Positions 1-10,379 of a stretch of DNA of 64,000 bases are shown here, one piece after another. Position 1 is the stretch's first letter. The number at the start of each line of letters is the position of its first letter. Under the pieces are notes generated by a model that was not told the origin of the DNA, searched no databases, and worked only from the letters and a program-made list of their open reading frames with translations. The stretch lies in the NCBI GenBank assembly GCA_032622095.1, contig CP136067.1:134047990-134111989 (forward strand), in the 5' to 3' direction. This DNA comes from Siphonodentalium dalli. Taxonomy: Eukaryota; Mollusca; Scaphopoda; Gadilida; Siphonodentaliidae. The position numbers were made by a program, and so were the translations under genes.

Positions 1-59
1 ACTGGCTAGGGTGTAGTTGCCAACATACTAAGCAACATCTGTACCAAATGTGGTGCTTC

Positions 60-640
60 TATCACAAAGTGAACGATTTGACGCCGCGGCGACGCGTCCC
101 GTGTGCTTTTACCCTTAGATAGGAAGTTTGAGGTCAAACGGTTCAGCCGTTTTCGATTCTATAAAATATATATACACATATACACATATATACGTAGTAA
201 ATAGCAGGTTAGCCCGCCATTGGCGGCAATCGTCAGAAACATGACAATTTTTATTTTTTTAATAAATATTTTAATTAAATTTTTTTTTTCAACGAGTTAA
301 TTGTGCCTTTTTAATTTTTTAATTTAATTTTTGGTTTTTCAATTTGACCCGATTTGACCTTCAATTGATCAATTTCAAGGTCAAGGTCAGGTCGATGTTA
401 AAATATAACCCGTCCATGACACTTCCCATAGGTAGCAAGTTCGAGCTCAATTGGTTCGAGTCTATAAAGGACACACACATATATATACACATATATATGC
501 GGGTACCCGTTTCAAGGTGAAGATCACCTCGGGCGGAAAAACTGACCCGATGAAAATCTCCCCCGTTTCTTGGAACCCCTAAGTACGAAGACAGACATAA
601 TAATGTCTGGATATATTAGTGAACTTTTACCCGCCACCTG
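60..640 (+). repeat. Dispersed repeat copy A (GGTCAAGGTCA family)
   Basis: This is non-coding repeat sequence. It carries the phrases CAGCCGTTTTCGATTCTATAA, then an AT/AC microsatellite, a head-like AGCAGGTTAGCCCGCC, TTTCAAGGTCAAGGTCAGGT and a tail GACAGACATAATAATG. The same phrases recur in the same order at 939-1420, 1441-1830 and 1921-2095, and in diverged form at 7.2-9.3 kb. The order (conserved body, 'equal to target phase' TCGGTTCGAGTCTATAAAG, then ACAGACA-type tail) resembles 3' ends of RTE-like LINEs or their SINE parasites, but no coding part is present, so the class is inferred. Confidence 0.55.
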
Positions 641-938
641 CATGACTTAGCATCAAGTGATGTGTGGAAAATAATAGCATAAAAATATAAATGTATCCAA
701 AATAGACTAAGACTATCAGCTGTAACAAAAATGTATATATCAGAAATTGTAAATGCTATATTTTGGGACGAAGCCGGTAAATGCCGTATTTTCTCTCAAG
801 TAGATAAACGATCTTTAATAGCCTGCACCTTTACAGTATATGTGTGTGCTTTACGATTTACGTTCAATAACGTTGTCATGTTTACGTTGTGTGAATTTAG
901 AGTTGTCCTTCCTGCATCACACATCAAATAGACAATTA

Positions 939-1830
939 ACCCCACAGTGCCAATGACGGTCATTTTGTGACTGAGAGTGGAGAACGGGTGCTCGGAGCTT
1001 CTCCAAAACGCCGCGATGACGATTCTCGTGTTTTTTTACCCTTAGATGGGTAGTTTGGTCTCGATCGGTACAGCCGTTTTCGATTCTATAAAGTATATAT
1101 ATACACACACACACACACACACATATATATACGTAGTTATCAAAATATATAGTAGACTAGCAGGTTAGCCCGCCACTGGCGTGGTTCGTCTCATGGCTTT
1201 GTTCGAAAAAAACAATTGCAACAGCTTCCGAGACACGTATGCTGCACCTAGGTGTAATATTTTGTCGAAATCCGCCAGTTTGACCCGATTTGACATTGAA
1301 TTGAATTTCAAGGTCAAGGTATGGTCGGGGTCACAATTTAACCCATCCACGACACTTCCCGCACACAAGTACCCCTAGGTAGCTAGTTTGAGCTCAATCG
1401 GTTCTAGTCTATATATATATACGGAGTTCTCAAAATATTTAGTAGACTATATGGCGTGGTTCGTCTCATGGCTTTGTTTGAAAAAGCAATTGCAACAGCT
1501 TCCGAGACACGTATGCTGCAACTAGGTGTAACATTTCGTCGAAATCCGACAGTTTGACCAGATTTGACCTTGAATTGATTATTTTCAAGGTCAAGGTCAG
1601 GTCGGGGTTACAATTTAACCCGTCCATGACACTTCCCGCACAAAAGTACCCCTAGGTAGCAAGATTGAGCTAAATCGGTTCGAGTCTATAAAGGGCACAC
1701 ACATATATATATCATTTGTGGGTACCCGTTTCAAGGTGAAGATCACCTCGGGCGGAAAAACTGACCCGATAAAAATCTCCCCCGTTCCTAGGAAGCCCTA
1801 AGTACGTAAGAATCACGCAACACGCTCATG
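939..1830 (+). repeat. Dispersed repeat copies B and C in tandem
   Basis: Two further copies of the family at 60-640 lie head to tail. Copy B (939-1420) starts with CCACAGTGCCAATGACGGTC, runs through an (AC)n/(TA)n stretch and a TAGACTAGCAGGTTAGCCCG head, and ends with CAATCGGTTCTAGTCTATA. Copy C (1441-1830) repeats GGCGTGGTTCGTCTCATGGC and the AAGGTCAAGGTCAGGTCGGG body, and ends with GAAGATCACCTCGGGCGGAA. The short frames that open here on both strands (for example 1165-1378) have no domain and are by-products of the repeat. Confidence 0.6.
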
Positions 1831-1920
1831 TCTGGACACAGACGTAAGAATCACACTACACGCATACGCTCCTTATAAACGACACTGCGGATACGAACGC
1901 TCTTTAATTATCTACGCGAT

Positions 1921-2105
1921 TAACTCCACAGTGCCAATGACGGTCATTTTTGTGACTGAGAGTGGAGAAGGAGTGCTCGTAGCTTCTCGAAAACGCCGTG
2001 ATCGTACTATTCGTGGATTTTTACCCTTTAATGGGAAGTTTGGTCTCGATCGGTCAAGCCGTTTTCGATTCTATAAAGTATACATATATATATATCTCTC
2101 TCTCT
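1921..2105 (+). repeat. Partial dispersed repeat joined to the Penelope-like element
   Basis: The unit at 939-1110 recurs here (CCACAGTGCCAATGACGGTC through CGTTTTCGATTCTATAAAGT) and then enters a TA/TC microsatellite. Immediately after the TC run the sequence becomes Penelope-like coding DNA. The reading frame stays open through the repeat, so the first 55 to 60 codons of the open frame are repeat-derived rather than part of the transposon protein. Confidence 0.6.
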
Positions 2106-4075
2106 CTCTCACTAAAGTTGAAAGAACTGCACTAAAAACTCTTCGCAGCAATAAAAACATTGTAATCAAACCTTGTGACAAAGGCAGCTCGCTCGTCATC
2201 ATGTCTAAAGAAAATTACATTCTAGAAGCGACGCGCCAATTAAGCAACACTAAATATTACAAACCATTGGATGAGCCAATTTGGAAATCCAATGTTTTAA
2301 AATTCAATCTCATTCTCAAAAGCTTGCTGGACCAGGACGTTTTAAAGAAAAAACATGTTCAGTATCTAATTGCAAAACCTGAATCCAATAATAGGACATT
2401 TTATTTGCTACCTAAAATACACAAACCTTTGAGCTGTTGGACTAATCCATACACACCACCCGGTCGCCCCATCATCAGCGACGTGGCTTCGGAGTCGTAC
2501 CACATTTCGGAGTTTATTGATTTCTATTTGAAACCAATTGCTACCCGCCATCCGAGCTATCTAAAAGACACGGAGGACTTCCTCATTAAATTGTCGAAAA
2601 TTGAAGTTCCATCTTCTGCTTACCTAATTAGTCTCGACGTGGAATCTATGTATACAAATATTGGAATCGATGCCGGATTAAAGTCAATTAAGAATGCATT
2701 TGATTTCCACCATGATCCTCATAGACCTGGAGATGAACTACTTCAATTATTAGAACTTTCTCTTAAAGGGAATGACTTTGAATTTAATGGACGATATTAT
2801 TTACAGGTCTCCGGCTGCAGTATGGGCAAGAAGTTTAGTCCTAATTTTGCCTCAATTTTTGTTGCAGAGTGGGAGAAAGGCGCCTTAGCCAAATCTGATA
2901 AACAACCATTAGCCTATTACAGATTCTTGGACGACATATTTATAATTTGGACTCATGGTCTGGATGAGTTTAGGGTGTTCTTGGACATCTTGAACAGTCA
3001 TGACGAATCAATCAAACTCAAAGAATCAATATCGCAAACCAGCATTGATTTCCTTGATTTAACAATATTTAAGGGCCCACAATTTACATCATGCAACATT
3101 TTAGATACAAAACTTTTTACGAAACCAACGGACTCTCACCAGCTTCTTCATCGTAAATCTTTCCATCCGCCAAAACTGTTCAATGGATTGATTAAATCTC
3201 AAATCATTCGATACCACCGGAACTGCACGAACAGAAGCGACCTAAATCAAGCTTGTTCAGTGCTGTTCCAGGCTTTACGACCGCGCGGCTACTCTAGTAG
3301 ATTACTGCGCCAAGTAAAGTCCGAAACTCTCAGAGAATTGGAATCGTTACGCCATGACCCAACATCGACTGAGCCAACAAGGATACGGCACAATCGACCG
3401 GTGTTGGGTAATGGTTCAGCCTCATTTTGTCACAAAAAACGATGTTACATCAATACAATAGGATATATCAATACTAGTAACACTTTCACCAGCGAACAAA
3501 CACGCATATCGTATCAAATGCATAGCGAACTTAATTGTGATTCTAAAAATGTAATTTACTTAATCACATGCAAAAGATGCCGTATACAATATGTTGGACA
3601 AACAAAAACCTCTCTCAAAGTTAGAATGTCTAATCATCTTTCCAGTGTTCGCAAAAAACTCGACATGCAAATTTCCGATCATTTCAACTCATCTAATCAT
3701 GACATTAAATCCCATTTCAGCTTTCAGCCAATAGAACAGACACCAATTCTAGCCGACGAAGACCAAACCGATTCAATACGCCTAGAACGCGAAAATCATT
3801 GGATGGGCGTACTTAAAACATATCTTCCGTTCGGACTTAACATTGACTACAAAGGTGTTTCTCGAAATTTCTTGTGCTTTCCTCTGATCTACAATCGTAG
3901 AAATGTTGAAATCGCAAACATTTTCAGAAAAAACTTTGCATTATTAAACACTAAATTGACCGAGCCTCTCGACAAACGGGTTATTATTGCCTACAAGAAA
4001 AATCCCAGTTTGAGAGATATGCTCGTTCGATCTAGACTCAGACCTTATTTTATGTCAATTTCCGACACAACCTAA
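1931..4075 (+). CDS. Penelope-like element RT with C-terminal GIY-YIG endonuclease (5' truncated)
   Basis: A Penelope-like retrotransposon polyprotein, which primes reverse transcription at a nick made by its own endonuclease. The open frame is 714 codons, but only residues from about 60 are element-derived. Visible parts are the PLE RT1 block KNIVIKPCDKGSSLVIM (about residue 75), GRPIISDVASE (about 178), RT motif A LISLDVESMYTNIG (about 235), motif B SGCSMGKKFSPNFAS, and motif C YYRFLDDIF (about 333), where the DD pair is intact. The GIY-YIG domain (about 540-625) has YLITCKRC, then YVGQT, the candidate catalytic Arg in LKVRMSNH and Glu in LERENHW. There is no internal stop. The usual family protein is longer at the N-terminus, so the copy looks 5' truncated. 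No flanking pseudo-LTR or convincing hammerhead ribozyme was found. The copy may be young but probably cannot move by itself. Confidence 0.88.
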   Translation: MPMTVIFVTESGEGVLVASRKRRDRTIRGFLPFNGKFGLDRSSRFRFYKVYIYIYLSLSLTKVERTALKTLRSNKNIVIKPCDKGSSLVIMSKENYILEATRQLSNTKYYKPLDEPIWKSNVLKFNLILKSLLDQDVLKKKHVQYLIAKPESNNRTFYLLPKIHKPLSCWTNPYTPPGRPIISDVASESYHISEFIDFYLKPIATRHPSYLKDTEDFLIKLSKIEVPSSAYLISLDVESMYTNIGIDAGLKSIKNAFDFHHDPHRPGDELLQLLELSLKGNDFEFNGRYYLQVSGCSMGKKFSPNFASIFVAEWEKGALAKSDKQPLAYYRFLDDIFIIWTHGLDEFRVFLDILNSHDESIKLKESISQTSIDFLDLTIFKGPQFTSCNILDTKLFTKPTDSHQLLHRKSFHPPKLFNGLIKSQIIRYHRNCTNRSDLNQACSVLFQALRPRGYSSRLLRQVKSETLRELESLRHDPTSTEPTRIRHNRPVLGNGSASFCHKKRCYINTIGYINTSNTFTSEQTRISYQMHSELNCDSKNVIYLITCKRCRIQYVGQTKTSLKVRMSNHLSSVRKKLDMQISDHFNSSNHDIKSHFSFQPIEQTPILADEDQTDSIRLERENHWMGVLKTYLPFGLNIDYKGVSRNFLCFPLIYNRRNVEIANIFRKNFALLNTKLTEPLDKRVIIAYKKNPSLRDMLVRSRLRPYFMSISDTT

Positions 4076-4149
4076 CAAAATTTAGCTAGTTCCATAGAAA
4101 TAATTACATAAGAAATCGGATAACCGACCTGTGCCAGCGCCCTCCACAT

Positions 4150-4154
<5 letters not shown>

Positions 4155-4223
<69 letters not shown>

Positions 4224-4251
4224 CTATATATATATATATATATATATATAT
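4155..4251. repeat. (TA)n microsatellite
   Basis: Nearly pure TA dinucleotides, interrupted once by TAGCTATA, start about 80 bases after the Penelope-like stop codon. The tract may be the element's 3' junction, or a pre-existing target. Confidence 0.9.
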
Positions 4252-4259
4252 TGAACTTA

Positions 4260-4970
4260 TGTCACGAACACAGATAAGCCCATATATCGGCATTACATGT
4301 ATGTTGAATTAGTTACGCTCTATATGAACATAAATCGACATACTAGATGTTCGCTCTTCAAAATGTGTTTTCATTGTAGCTCGCGAAAATATTGGAAACA
4401 AATAACTTATAGGTCCACTATGAGCTTATTGCAGAATCAAGTCAAATATGGATCTATGTAAATATTTGCACGATGTTTTTTGATCAGTCAGAGCAATATT
4501 ATACTTGCCTAGTATCCGTAATTGTTTTCCTGTTTCCACATGTTCCAACAGAAAAAATAATTGCTCCAGCATGTTCAAATAATCAACCCGATTGAAACGT
4601 AGCACAACAGACAGTATAGGCGAACAGGGACCACGACCCCTAAGACAGTATGCTTATTAGATAACTATTAGAGAGAAAGCAGATGTCTGTATGAAACATT
4701 CATAAACATACATATTGTACACTATTTTATTCATGGCACCGCATGTGTATGCAAAAAAACAGGACTAGCCATATTGATTATGGTAGTTTTCAACAAGGAA
4801 AGGCGTCGTGTTATACAAAGATCTAAAATTGACAATGAACAGAAAATATCGGCAAGTTTTCTTCACATCATTAGCATACTATCGCCCAAACCAGCCACAC
4901 AACAGGACCCAACGGCATCTTAGCAAATTAGCAGGACCACTTACTTAGATGTGGTTTTATCTCGTTTCAG
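4260..4970. other. Unassigned sequence before lectin exon
   Basis: No coding signal or repeat is recognised. If the lectin gene has a signal-peptide exon it could lie here or left of the window. I found no ATG-led secretory frame followed by a phase-1 GT donor. Confidence 0.4.
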
Positions 4971-5165
4971 TTCTGGTACCTGGTAGATTCTTGTCACACT
5001 ACGTTCCGGAGAATGGTGATGCGTGGTACTTCGATCTTACATTCGGTAATTTTGTCACGTGGCCACAAGCTGCTAGCGCGTGTTCACAGAAAGGGGGAGA
5101 AGTGCTACCGGTTCTAGGAAATGATGTATTTGATAGAATCGACGCCCTGGATGCAGCATATCCCG
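4971..5165 (+). CDS. C-type lectin-like domain, N-terminal half (internal exon)
   Basis: This exon encodes the first half of a C-type lectin-like domain of a probably secreted or membrane lectin. The 3' splice site is TTTATCTCGTTTCAG at 4956-4970 and the donor is G/GTAAGT at 5165/5166. Exon length is 195 bases, phase 1 at both ends. Residues include YVPENGDAWYFDL, the CTLD-typical TWPQAASACSQKGGEV (W, then A, then C before the G-x-x-L/V loop), and FDRIDALDAAYP. Splicing to 16133 restores a Val codon and continues naturally into VGIRTGNGDSYW, so the two exons form one domain. The upstream exon with the first CTLD cysteines and any signal peptide is not seen. The frame could be opened from an ATG at 4949, but that ATG lies inside the polypyrimidine tract. 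Confidence 0.78.
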
Positions 5166-5626
5166 GTAAGTATTCAGTTGCTACGCATCATGATACTTAA
5201 AATAATATATTCATATTTATTACATGATCCTACCCTTATTCCATTCAATAAACCCATTCTTGAAATTGTGATATTAAACGTTCGTTTAATAAAACGAAAT
5301 AGTGCCAGGTGACCTTTTACTTCCGGTTTGTCGTCTGTTTGCATTACGTACGCTGCGTCGCAAAATAATATGGCTTCCAATATGTTTCATACAAATTCTA
5401 ATGAATGAATTAAGAGTCTTAAAAGTTATCTTTAATATACGCCAATAAATACGTCACAGCTAGATTCTTTATTTATCTGCGACTATTTCTTTACGCGGGA
5501 AAGCAACGCATAGTTACGTGAAACGTCATTGCATGGATTATTGAAGCCGATGTTAGTTTCACGGCCCAATTGTTGATTTAAGTACGTTTTATCGAGGTTT
5601 TGGTTCATGTAATAAGTATAATATAC

Positions 5627-6578
5627 AACTCGTCCCCAGTTTATAGCTAAATTTACAAAACTCGTTCAGTAACTTAGGTATGGACCCAGTCTGAGTAAAC
5701 TCATACCTAAATATTCATTACAACATTGAATATAAGGTCTGACGGATAACATCGATATTTCATTTCCAAGTCCTCGGGATTCCGTAATCTGATTGATTGC
5801 GTAAATTATTTTCCGTCCAATGAAACCGTATGGTGTCAGTGGGCGGAGCTAGACTCCCATAATGTCACCTCTAAATATAGTAACAGAGCGGAATTTCTCC
5901 GATCGAAAGCGATGCTTGCAAATACAACAGACAGAAACAATGGCTTCGAAATTATATATTCGGTACGATTCGGATTAATTTGAAGGATGTGCTAGACCTG
6001 ATAGATAGGCCTGCGCATGGTACCAACTTGGCCTCCCATAAATATAAATAGAACTCACTCACGTCCGTGTATTTGATTTACTTTATTGTACCATGGTTTG
6101 CAAATCAAATTAGTTGTCGTAAAAAAGTCATCTGAAAGTTAACACCGAGGAAATGACTTAATTTTATGCTTTTAAATAGTTCTAAAGCATCATTTTTGAT
6201 GACGACCTTATTTTTTGCTCTCGGATGCAGCTTTCCGGTTGATGCAGCGAGTTCATCTCCCGAAAAAGAATAGTCGCACACACGACAAATATTATCTGCT
6301 GTAATCTTATGTCGCGACACAGGCCATTACTATTGCGAAGCACAACAAATAACACGTGGGGACACCTGTCAATCATCGATGTATTTTTTTAAATCCGTGA
6401 CGTCATTTTGGGGAAGCTCTTTGCTGAATAGAAATGGTTTTGGCTACATAAGCTCCAGACTCTATATTTCAAATATAGAGTCGACGTTCACCCAGACTGG
6501 TATGGACCTCACCAGACCTAATTTACTGGACTCGTTTTGTAAATTCCGCTATAAACTGGGGACGAGTTGTAGATCCTC
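5627..6578. mobile_element. Inverted-repeat element, about 950 bp
   Basis: The ends are inverted copies of each other. CAACTCGTCCCCAGTTTATA near 5631 is matched by its exact reverse complement near 6552-6573. The homology continues inward for roughly 65 bases through TTTACAAAACTCGTTCAGTA and TAGGTATGGACCCAGTCTG. The interior has no transposase. Related terminal sequence forms the hairpin at 29457-29543. This is most simply a non-autonomous DNA transposon with long TIRs; target duplications were not identified. Confidence 0.5.
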
Positions 6579-7224
6579 TATACACTACACCCGAATGCAC
6601 GGAGAGTGGCAAATTTTCACCACTAGGGGGTGGGGGTTATATATTCTTTCTTTTAAAATGTAGACATGATTAAAATAAAAATATCACAAATAGTGAACAC
6701 GATTTCTCTCGACTAATCTGTATTTCAGTTATACCATTATTATTCATATTTGTTACGCCCATTTAACTATTCTACTATATTGGTACTCCGTGTCACCTAT
6801 ATCGTGCATACCAACCGAGTGACCCAACCAGATGAAGATACGATGAATTTGTTCACCTGTAGCGTTATATCGTTTTGCTCATTCCAAGTCATCAGTGAGT
6901 TCCATGTATACTCAATTGTAGTACGACCTTGCCTCAAAACATGCTACAAGGCTCGTCGTGATTCATGTTTTCCCCAAGGATATATGGAAGTCGTTTGTTG
7001 AACAATCCTAGATATTCTAAATTGTGTCACACATACCGCGGTATAATCAATGCAATGATGCCAACGTCTCAAACTTTCATTACGCTCATAATTCAAACCA
7101 CAGGCGAATGAATGTTTCCACACGTATTCAATAGTGGGGGAACTTACGGTTGCTAGGTAATAAGGCATCTGCAGAAATAATGTGATTAGTTTTACAGCGC
7201 ATATATATAAGACTAGAAGGTGAC

Positions 7225-8340
7225 CCGACTTCGTCCGAGCTTTGACCTTGAATTGTCCATTTTGAAGGTCAAGGTCAAGTGGGGTCACGATTTGACCAGT
7301 CCAAAACACTGCCTGGACAAAAGTACCTGACAAACGTGCCCGTCGAAATCCATCTGGTTTTACCCGATTTGACCTTTAATTGATCATTTTGAAGGTCAAG
7401 GTCAGGACGTGGTCACGACTCGACCCGTCCAATACACTCAGTGGACAAAAGTAACCCTACGTATCAAATTTCGTCGAAATCCCATCAAAATTCGCGATTT
7501 AACCTTGAATTGACCCGATTTCAATGTCAAGGTCATGTCGCACGGGAAAATTAATAGGCCTATGCCACTTCCCGGCCGAAAATACCCCCACATACCAAGT
7601 TTCATCGAAATCCCGTGATATTCGGGGGTTTGACCGTGAAATGACCCGATTTCAAGGTCACGTCGCACGGGCAAATTAATAGGTTTATGCCACTCCCCGA
7701 CCGAAGATACCCCCACATACCAAGTTTCATCGAAATCCCGTGATATACGGGCGTTTGACCTTGAAATTACCCGATTTCAAGGTCAAGTTCAATTGTCCAT
7801 TTTGAAGGTCAAGTGGGGTCACGATTTTACCAGTCCAACACACTGCCCGGACAAAAGTACCCGACAAACGTGCCCGTCGAAATCCATCCGGTTTTACCTG
7901 ATTTGACCTTGAATTTATCATTTAGAAGGTCAAGGTCAGGTCGGGGTCACGATTTGACCCGTCCAAAATACTCAGTGCACAAAAGTAACACTATGTATCA
8001 AATTTCGTGGAAATCCCATCAAAATTCGCGATTTGACCTTGAATTGACCCGATTTCAAGGTCAAGGTCTCGTCGCACGGGCAAATTAATAGGCTTAGGAG
8101 ACTCCCCATACGAAAGTATCCCTAGACACTAATTTTCATCGAAATCCCGTGCTATTGGGGCGTTTGACCTTGAAATGATCAGATTTCAAGGTCACGTCGC
8201 ACGGGTAAATTAATAGGCCTATGCCACTCCCCCGACCGAAAGTATCCCCACATACCAAGTTTCATCGAAATCCCGTGATATTCGGGGTGTTTGACCTTGA
8301 AATTGCCAGATATCAAGGTCAAGGTCACGTCGCACGGGCA
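7225..8340 (+). repeat. Tandem array of diverged ~130-150 bp units
   Basis: At least seven imperfect units alternate the phrases TTTGACCTTGAATTGACCCG, TTTCAAGGTCAAGGTCA, CACGGGCAAATTAATAGGC, CCACATACCAAGTTTCATCG and AAATCCCGTGATATTCGGGG. The first unit opens with AAGACTAGAAGGTGACCCGA, the same type of head as the repeats at 0-2 kb. Open frames over this stretch on both strands are not coding: they repeat the DNA period and have no domain. Confidence 0.8.
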
Positions 8341-9290
8341 AAGTCGATAGCTCTACCCGTTTCCGAGATCTGGTCTGCGCATGCGCGAAGCTGACGTCGC
8401 ACGGGCTCGGCGACCCGATACAATTCGTATCCGGGGCAAGATACATTCACATAGCAAATTTCAAGTCGATAGCTCCACCCGTTTCCGAGATCTCGTCTGC
8501 GCATGCGCGAAGCTGGTGTGGCACGGGCTCGGCGACCAGATAAAATTCGTATCCGGGGCAAGATACACACACCTACCAAGTTTCGAGTCGATAGCTCCAC
8601 CCGTTTCCGAGATCTCGTCTGTGCATGCGCTGCACGGGCGTCGCACGGGCTCGACAATACGACAACGACGACCGCCTGGTCAAACTACACACACGTACCA
8701 AGTTTCGTCCCGATCGGTCGACAATCGTAGATTTGTATAAATGACAGACAGACAAACAGACAAACAGACAGAGGTCTTCAAAATATATATGAGACTAGCC
8801 GATGAGCCCGACGTTGTCCGGGCTATTCAAAAACCAAATTTCAAGTCGATAGCTCTACCCGTTTCCGAGATCTGGTCTGCGCATGCGCGAAGCTGGCGTC
8901 GCACGGGCTCGGCGACCCGATAAAATTCGTATCCGGGGCAAGATACATTCACACACCAAATTTCAAGTCGATAGCTCCACCCGTTTCCGAGATCTCGTCT
9001 GCGCATGCGCGAAGCTGGCGTCGCACGGGCTCGGCGACCCGATAAAATTCGTATCCGGGGCAAGATACATTCACATACCAAATTTCAAGTCGATAGCTCC
9101 ACCCGTTTCCGAGATCTCGTCTGCGCATGCGCGAAGCGGGCGCAGCACGGGCTCGCCAATACGACAACGACGACCGCACACGTACCAAGTTTCGTCCCGA
9201 TCGGTCGAGAATCGTAGATTTGTATAAATGACATACATACAGACAGACAGACATACAGACAGAGGTCTTCAAAATATATATGAGATATAA
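8341..9290 (+). repeat. GC-rich tandem array, ~121 bp unit
   Basis: Six copies of a unit contain GATAGCTCCACCCGTTTCCG, AGATCTCGTCTGCGCATGCG, CGCACGGGCTCGGCGACCCG and ATTCGTATCCGGGGCAAGAT. They begin near 8346, 8465, 8586, 8847, 8968 and 9089. The copies fall in two blocks of three, each block ending in TTTCGTCCCGATCGGTCG and a GACAGACA-rich tail. The tails run into TCTTCAAAATATATATGAGA, and the second block starts just after such a tail with GACTAGCCGATGAGCCCGAC. The block is much richer in GC than its surroundings. It appears to be two copies of one composite repeat element with internal tandem units. Confidence 0.8.
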
Positions 9291-9454
9291 TATAATCGAT
9301 AACATACTTGCTGTGCATCTTTAATTGTGAAAAATATGACGATTGTCACGGAAAATAAAAACCCGTGTTACAACCGTGGATGAACTCCAACACATCAATC
9401 AATCGATATTTCAGTTCATTAGGATTTGACAACATAATCGTATTTTTTTTCAAA

Positions 9455-9847
9455 TTAACCCTTTACCCAACAGAAGGGCCCTGTGCCAATGCATTCTCTT
9501 ATATATGTGAGTCGACCATAGGTCGCCTCGCATATATAAGAGAATGCATTGGCTTAACACATTAAAAATTATAAAATTGTTAAAGAATGTAAGAATAAAT
9601 GGTAAAAAGTGTTTAAAAAAGGCCAATGCATTCTCTTATATATGCGAGGCGACCTATGGTCGACTCGCATATATAAGAGAATGCATTGGCACAGGGCATA
9701 ACTGTAACTATCACAATGTGGTCAAGGAGCCGGTTCCAATGATATCCATATTTGTATGGTTCTATTGAGACAGACCGAAGATATTTTAGGCTGTTGAAGC
9801 TTTATTTGGCCGGTTTTGGCCGTTTTGTTGGGTAACGCTTTGTTTAA
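9455..9847 (+). mobile_element. TTAA-flanked MITE with two hairpin cassettes (copy E1)
   Basis: The left end reads TTAACCCTTTACCCAACA; the right end is TTTTGTTGGGTAA followed by a short disrupted stretch and TTTAA. Inside are two hairpins (9485-9553 and 9622-9690), inverted with respect to each other, separated by an AT-rich spacer, and a unique arm holding GGAGCCGGTTCCAATGATAT. The same element lies in opposite orientation at 29774-30124 and 58675-59064. TTAA target sites with ends starting CCY are characteristic of piggyBac-type elements, so a piggyBac-mobilised MITE is inferred. There is no transposase inside. Confidence 0.75.
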
Positions 9848-10246
9848 CACTGAAGGTTTACAATGATATCAATAATTATGGTGAATATAGAATTGTCAAT
9901 GCAGCAAGCGACTGACTTAATAGCTGATTGGTACAACGTATCAGCTAATAATTATTTGATTGACAACTAGACTGAAGAAAGAGACATATAATTATTACCT
10001 GGTAATACTGATTGTTTATTAAGATATACGTGCATAATTGTTCCAGCGAGCAACGAAAAGGAATCGCCGTTCAGTATAACAACGTCATATTGACGTTATA
10101 GTTCGAACAGAAGAACCGATAGGTGGAAATCCATACTGCGCATACCAAAAACTGGGCTCTAATATAATGGGTTTCGGAAACCAAGATATGCACGTCTCTC
10201 AATACAATTTCGACGAAAACATAAAGTCGAATTTCTAAAGAGATGC

Positions 10247-10374
10247 AATATAAATACACTGCACATCGGCGTGTATAGTCGAATTTTAACACACTGACTA
10301 AGTGTATGACTCGTAGTTTGTGTGGTTAAATTCCACTATACACGCCGATGCACTATGTATTTATGTCTTACTGC
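10247..10374. repeat. Inverted repeat / foldback
   Basis: AATATAAATACACTGCACAT with CGGCGTGTATAGTCGAATTT on the left is matched by GTTAAATTCCACTATACACG with CCGATGCACTATGTATTTAT on the right. The arms are about 45 bases with a short central segment. No coding capacity. Confidence 0.6.
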
Positions 10375-10379
10375 CAGGG

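Noticed and set aside
4072-4293. Minus-strand frame of Ile-Tyr repeats
   Set aside because: It is translation of the TA microsatellite.
4472-4595. Short frame MFFDQSEQYYTCLVSVIVF as signal-peptide exon for the lectin
   Set aside because: No phase-1 donor follows, the N-terminus lacks the usual basic residue, and the frame closes after about 40 codons.
6944-7333. 129-codon minus-strand frame
   Set aside because: Its right half is the GGTCAAGGTCA repeat in antisense, and nothing in the remainder resembles a protein domain.
8793-8830. GATGAGCCCGACGTTGTCCGGG resembling a hammerhead ribozyme core
   Set aside because: The GATGAG and a CCCG/CGGG stem are present, but the first bases are CCGATG rather than CTGATG and the required GAAA after the stem is replaced by CTATTC. 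Sister repeats diverge further. It may be a chance head hairpin.
8219-9318. Many overlapping frames on both strands with REAGVARARRPDKIRIRGK-like repeats
   Set aside because: The peptides repeat with the 121 bp DNA period, exist in several frames at once, and lie in a non-coding tandem array.
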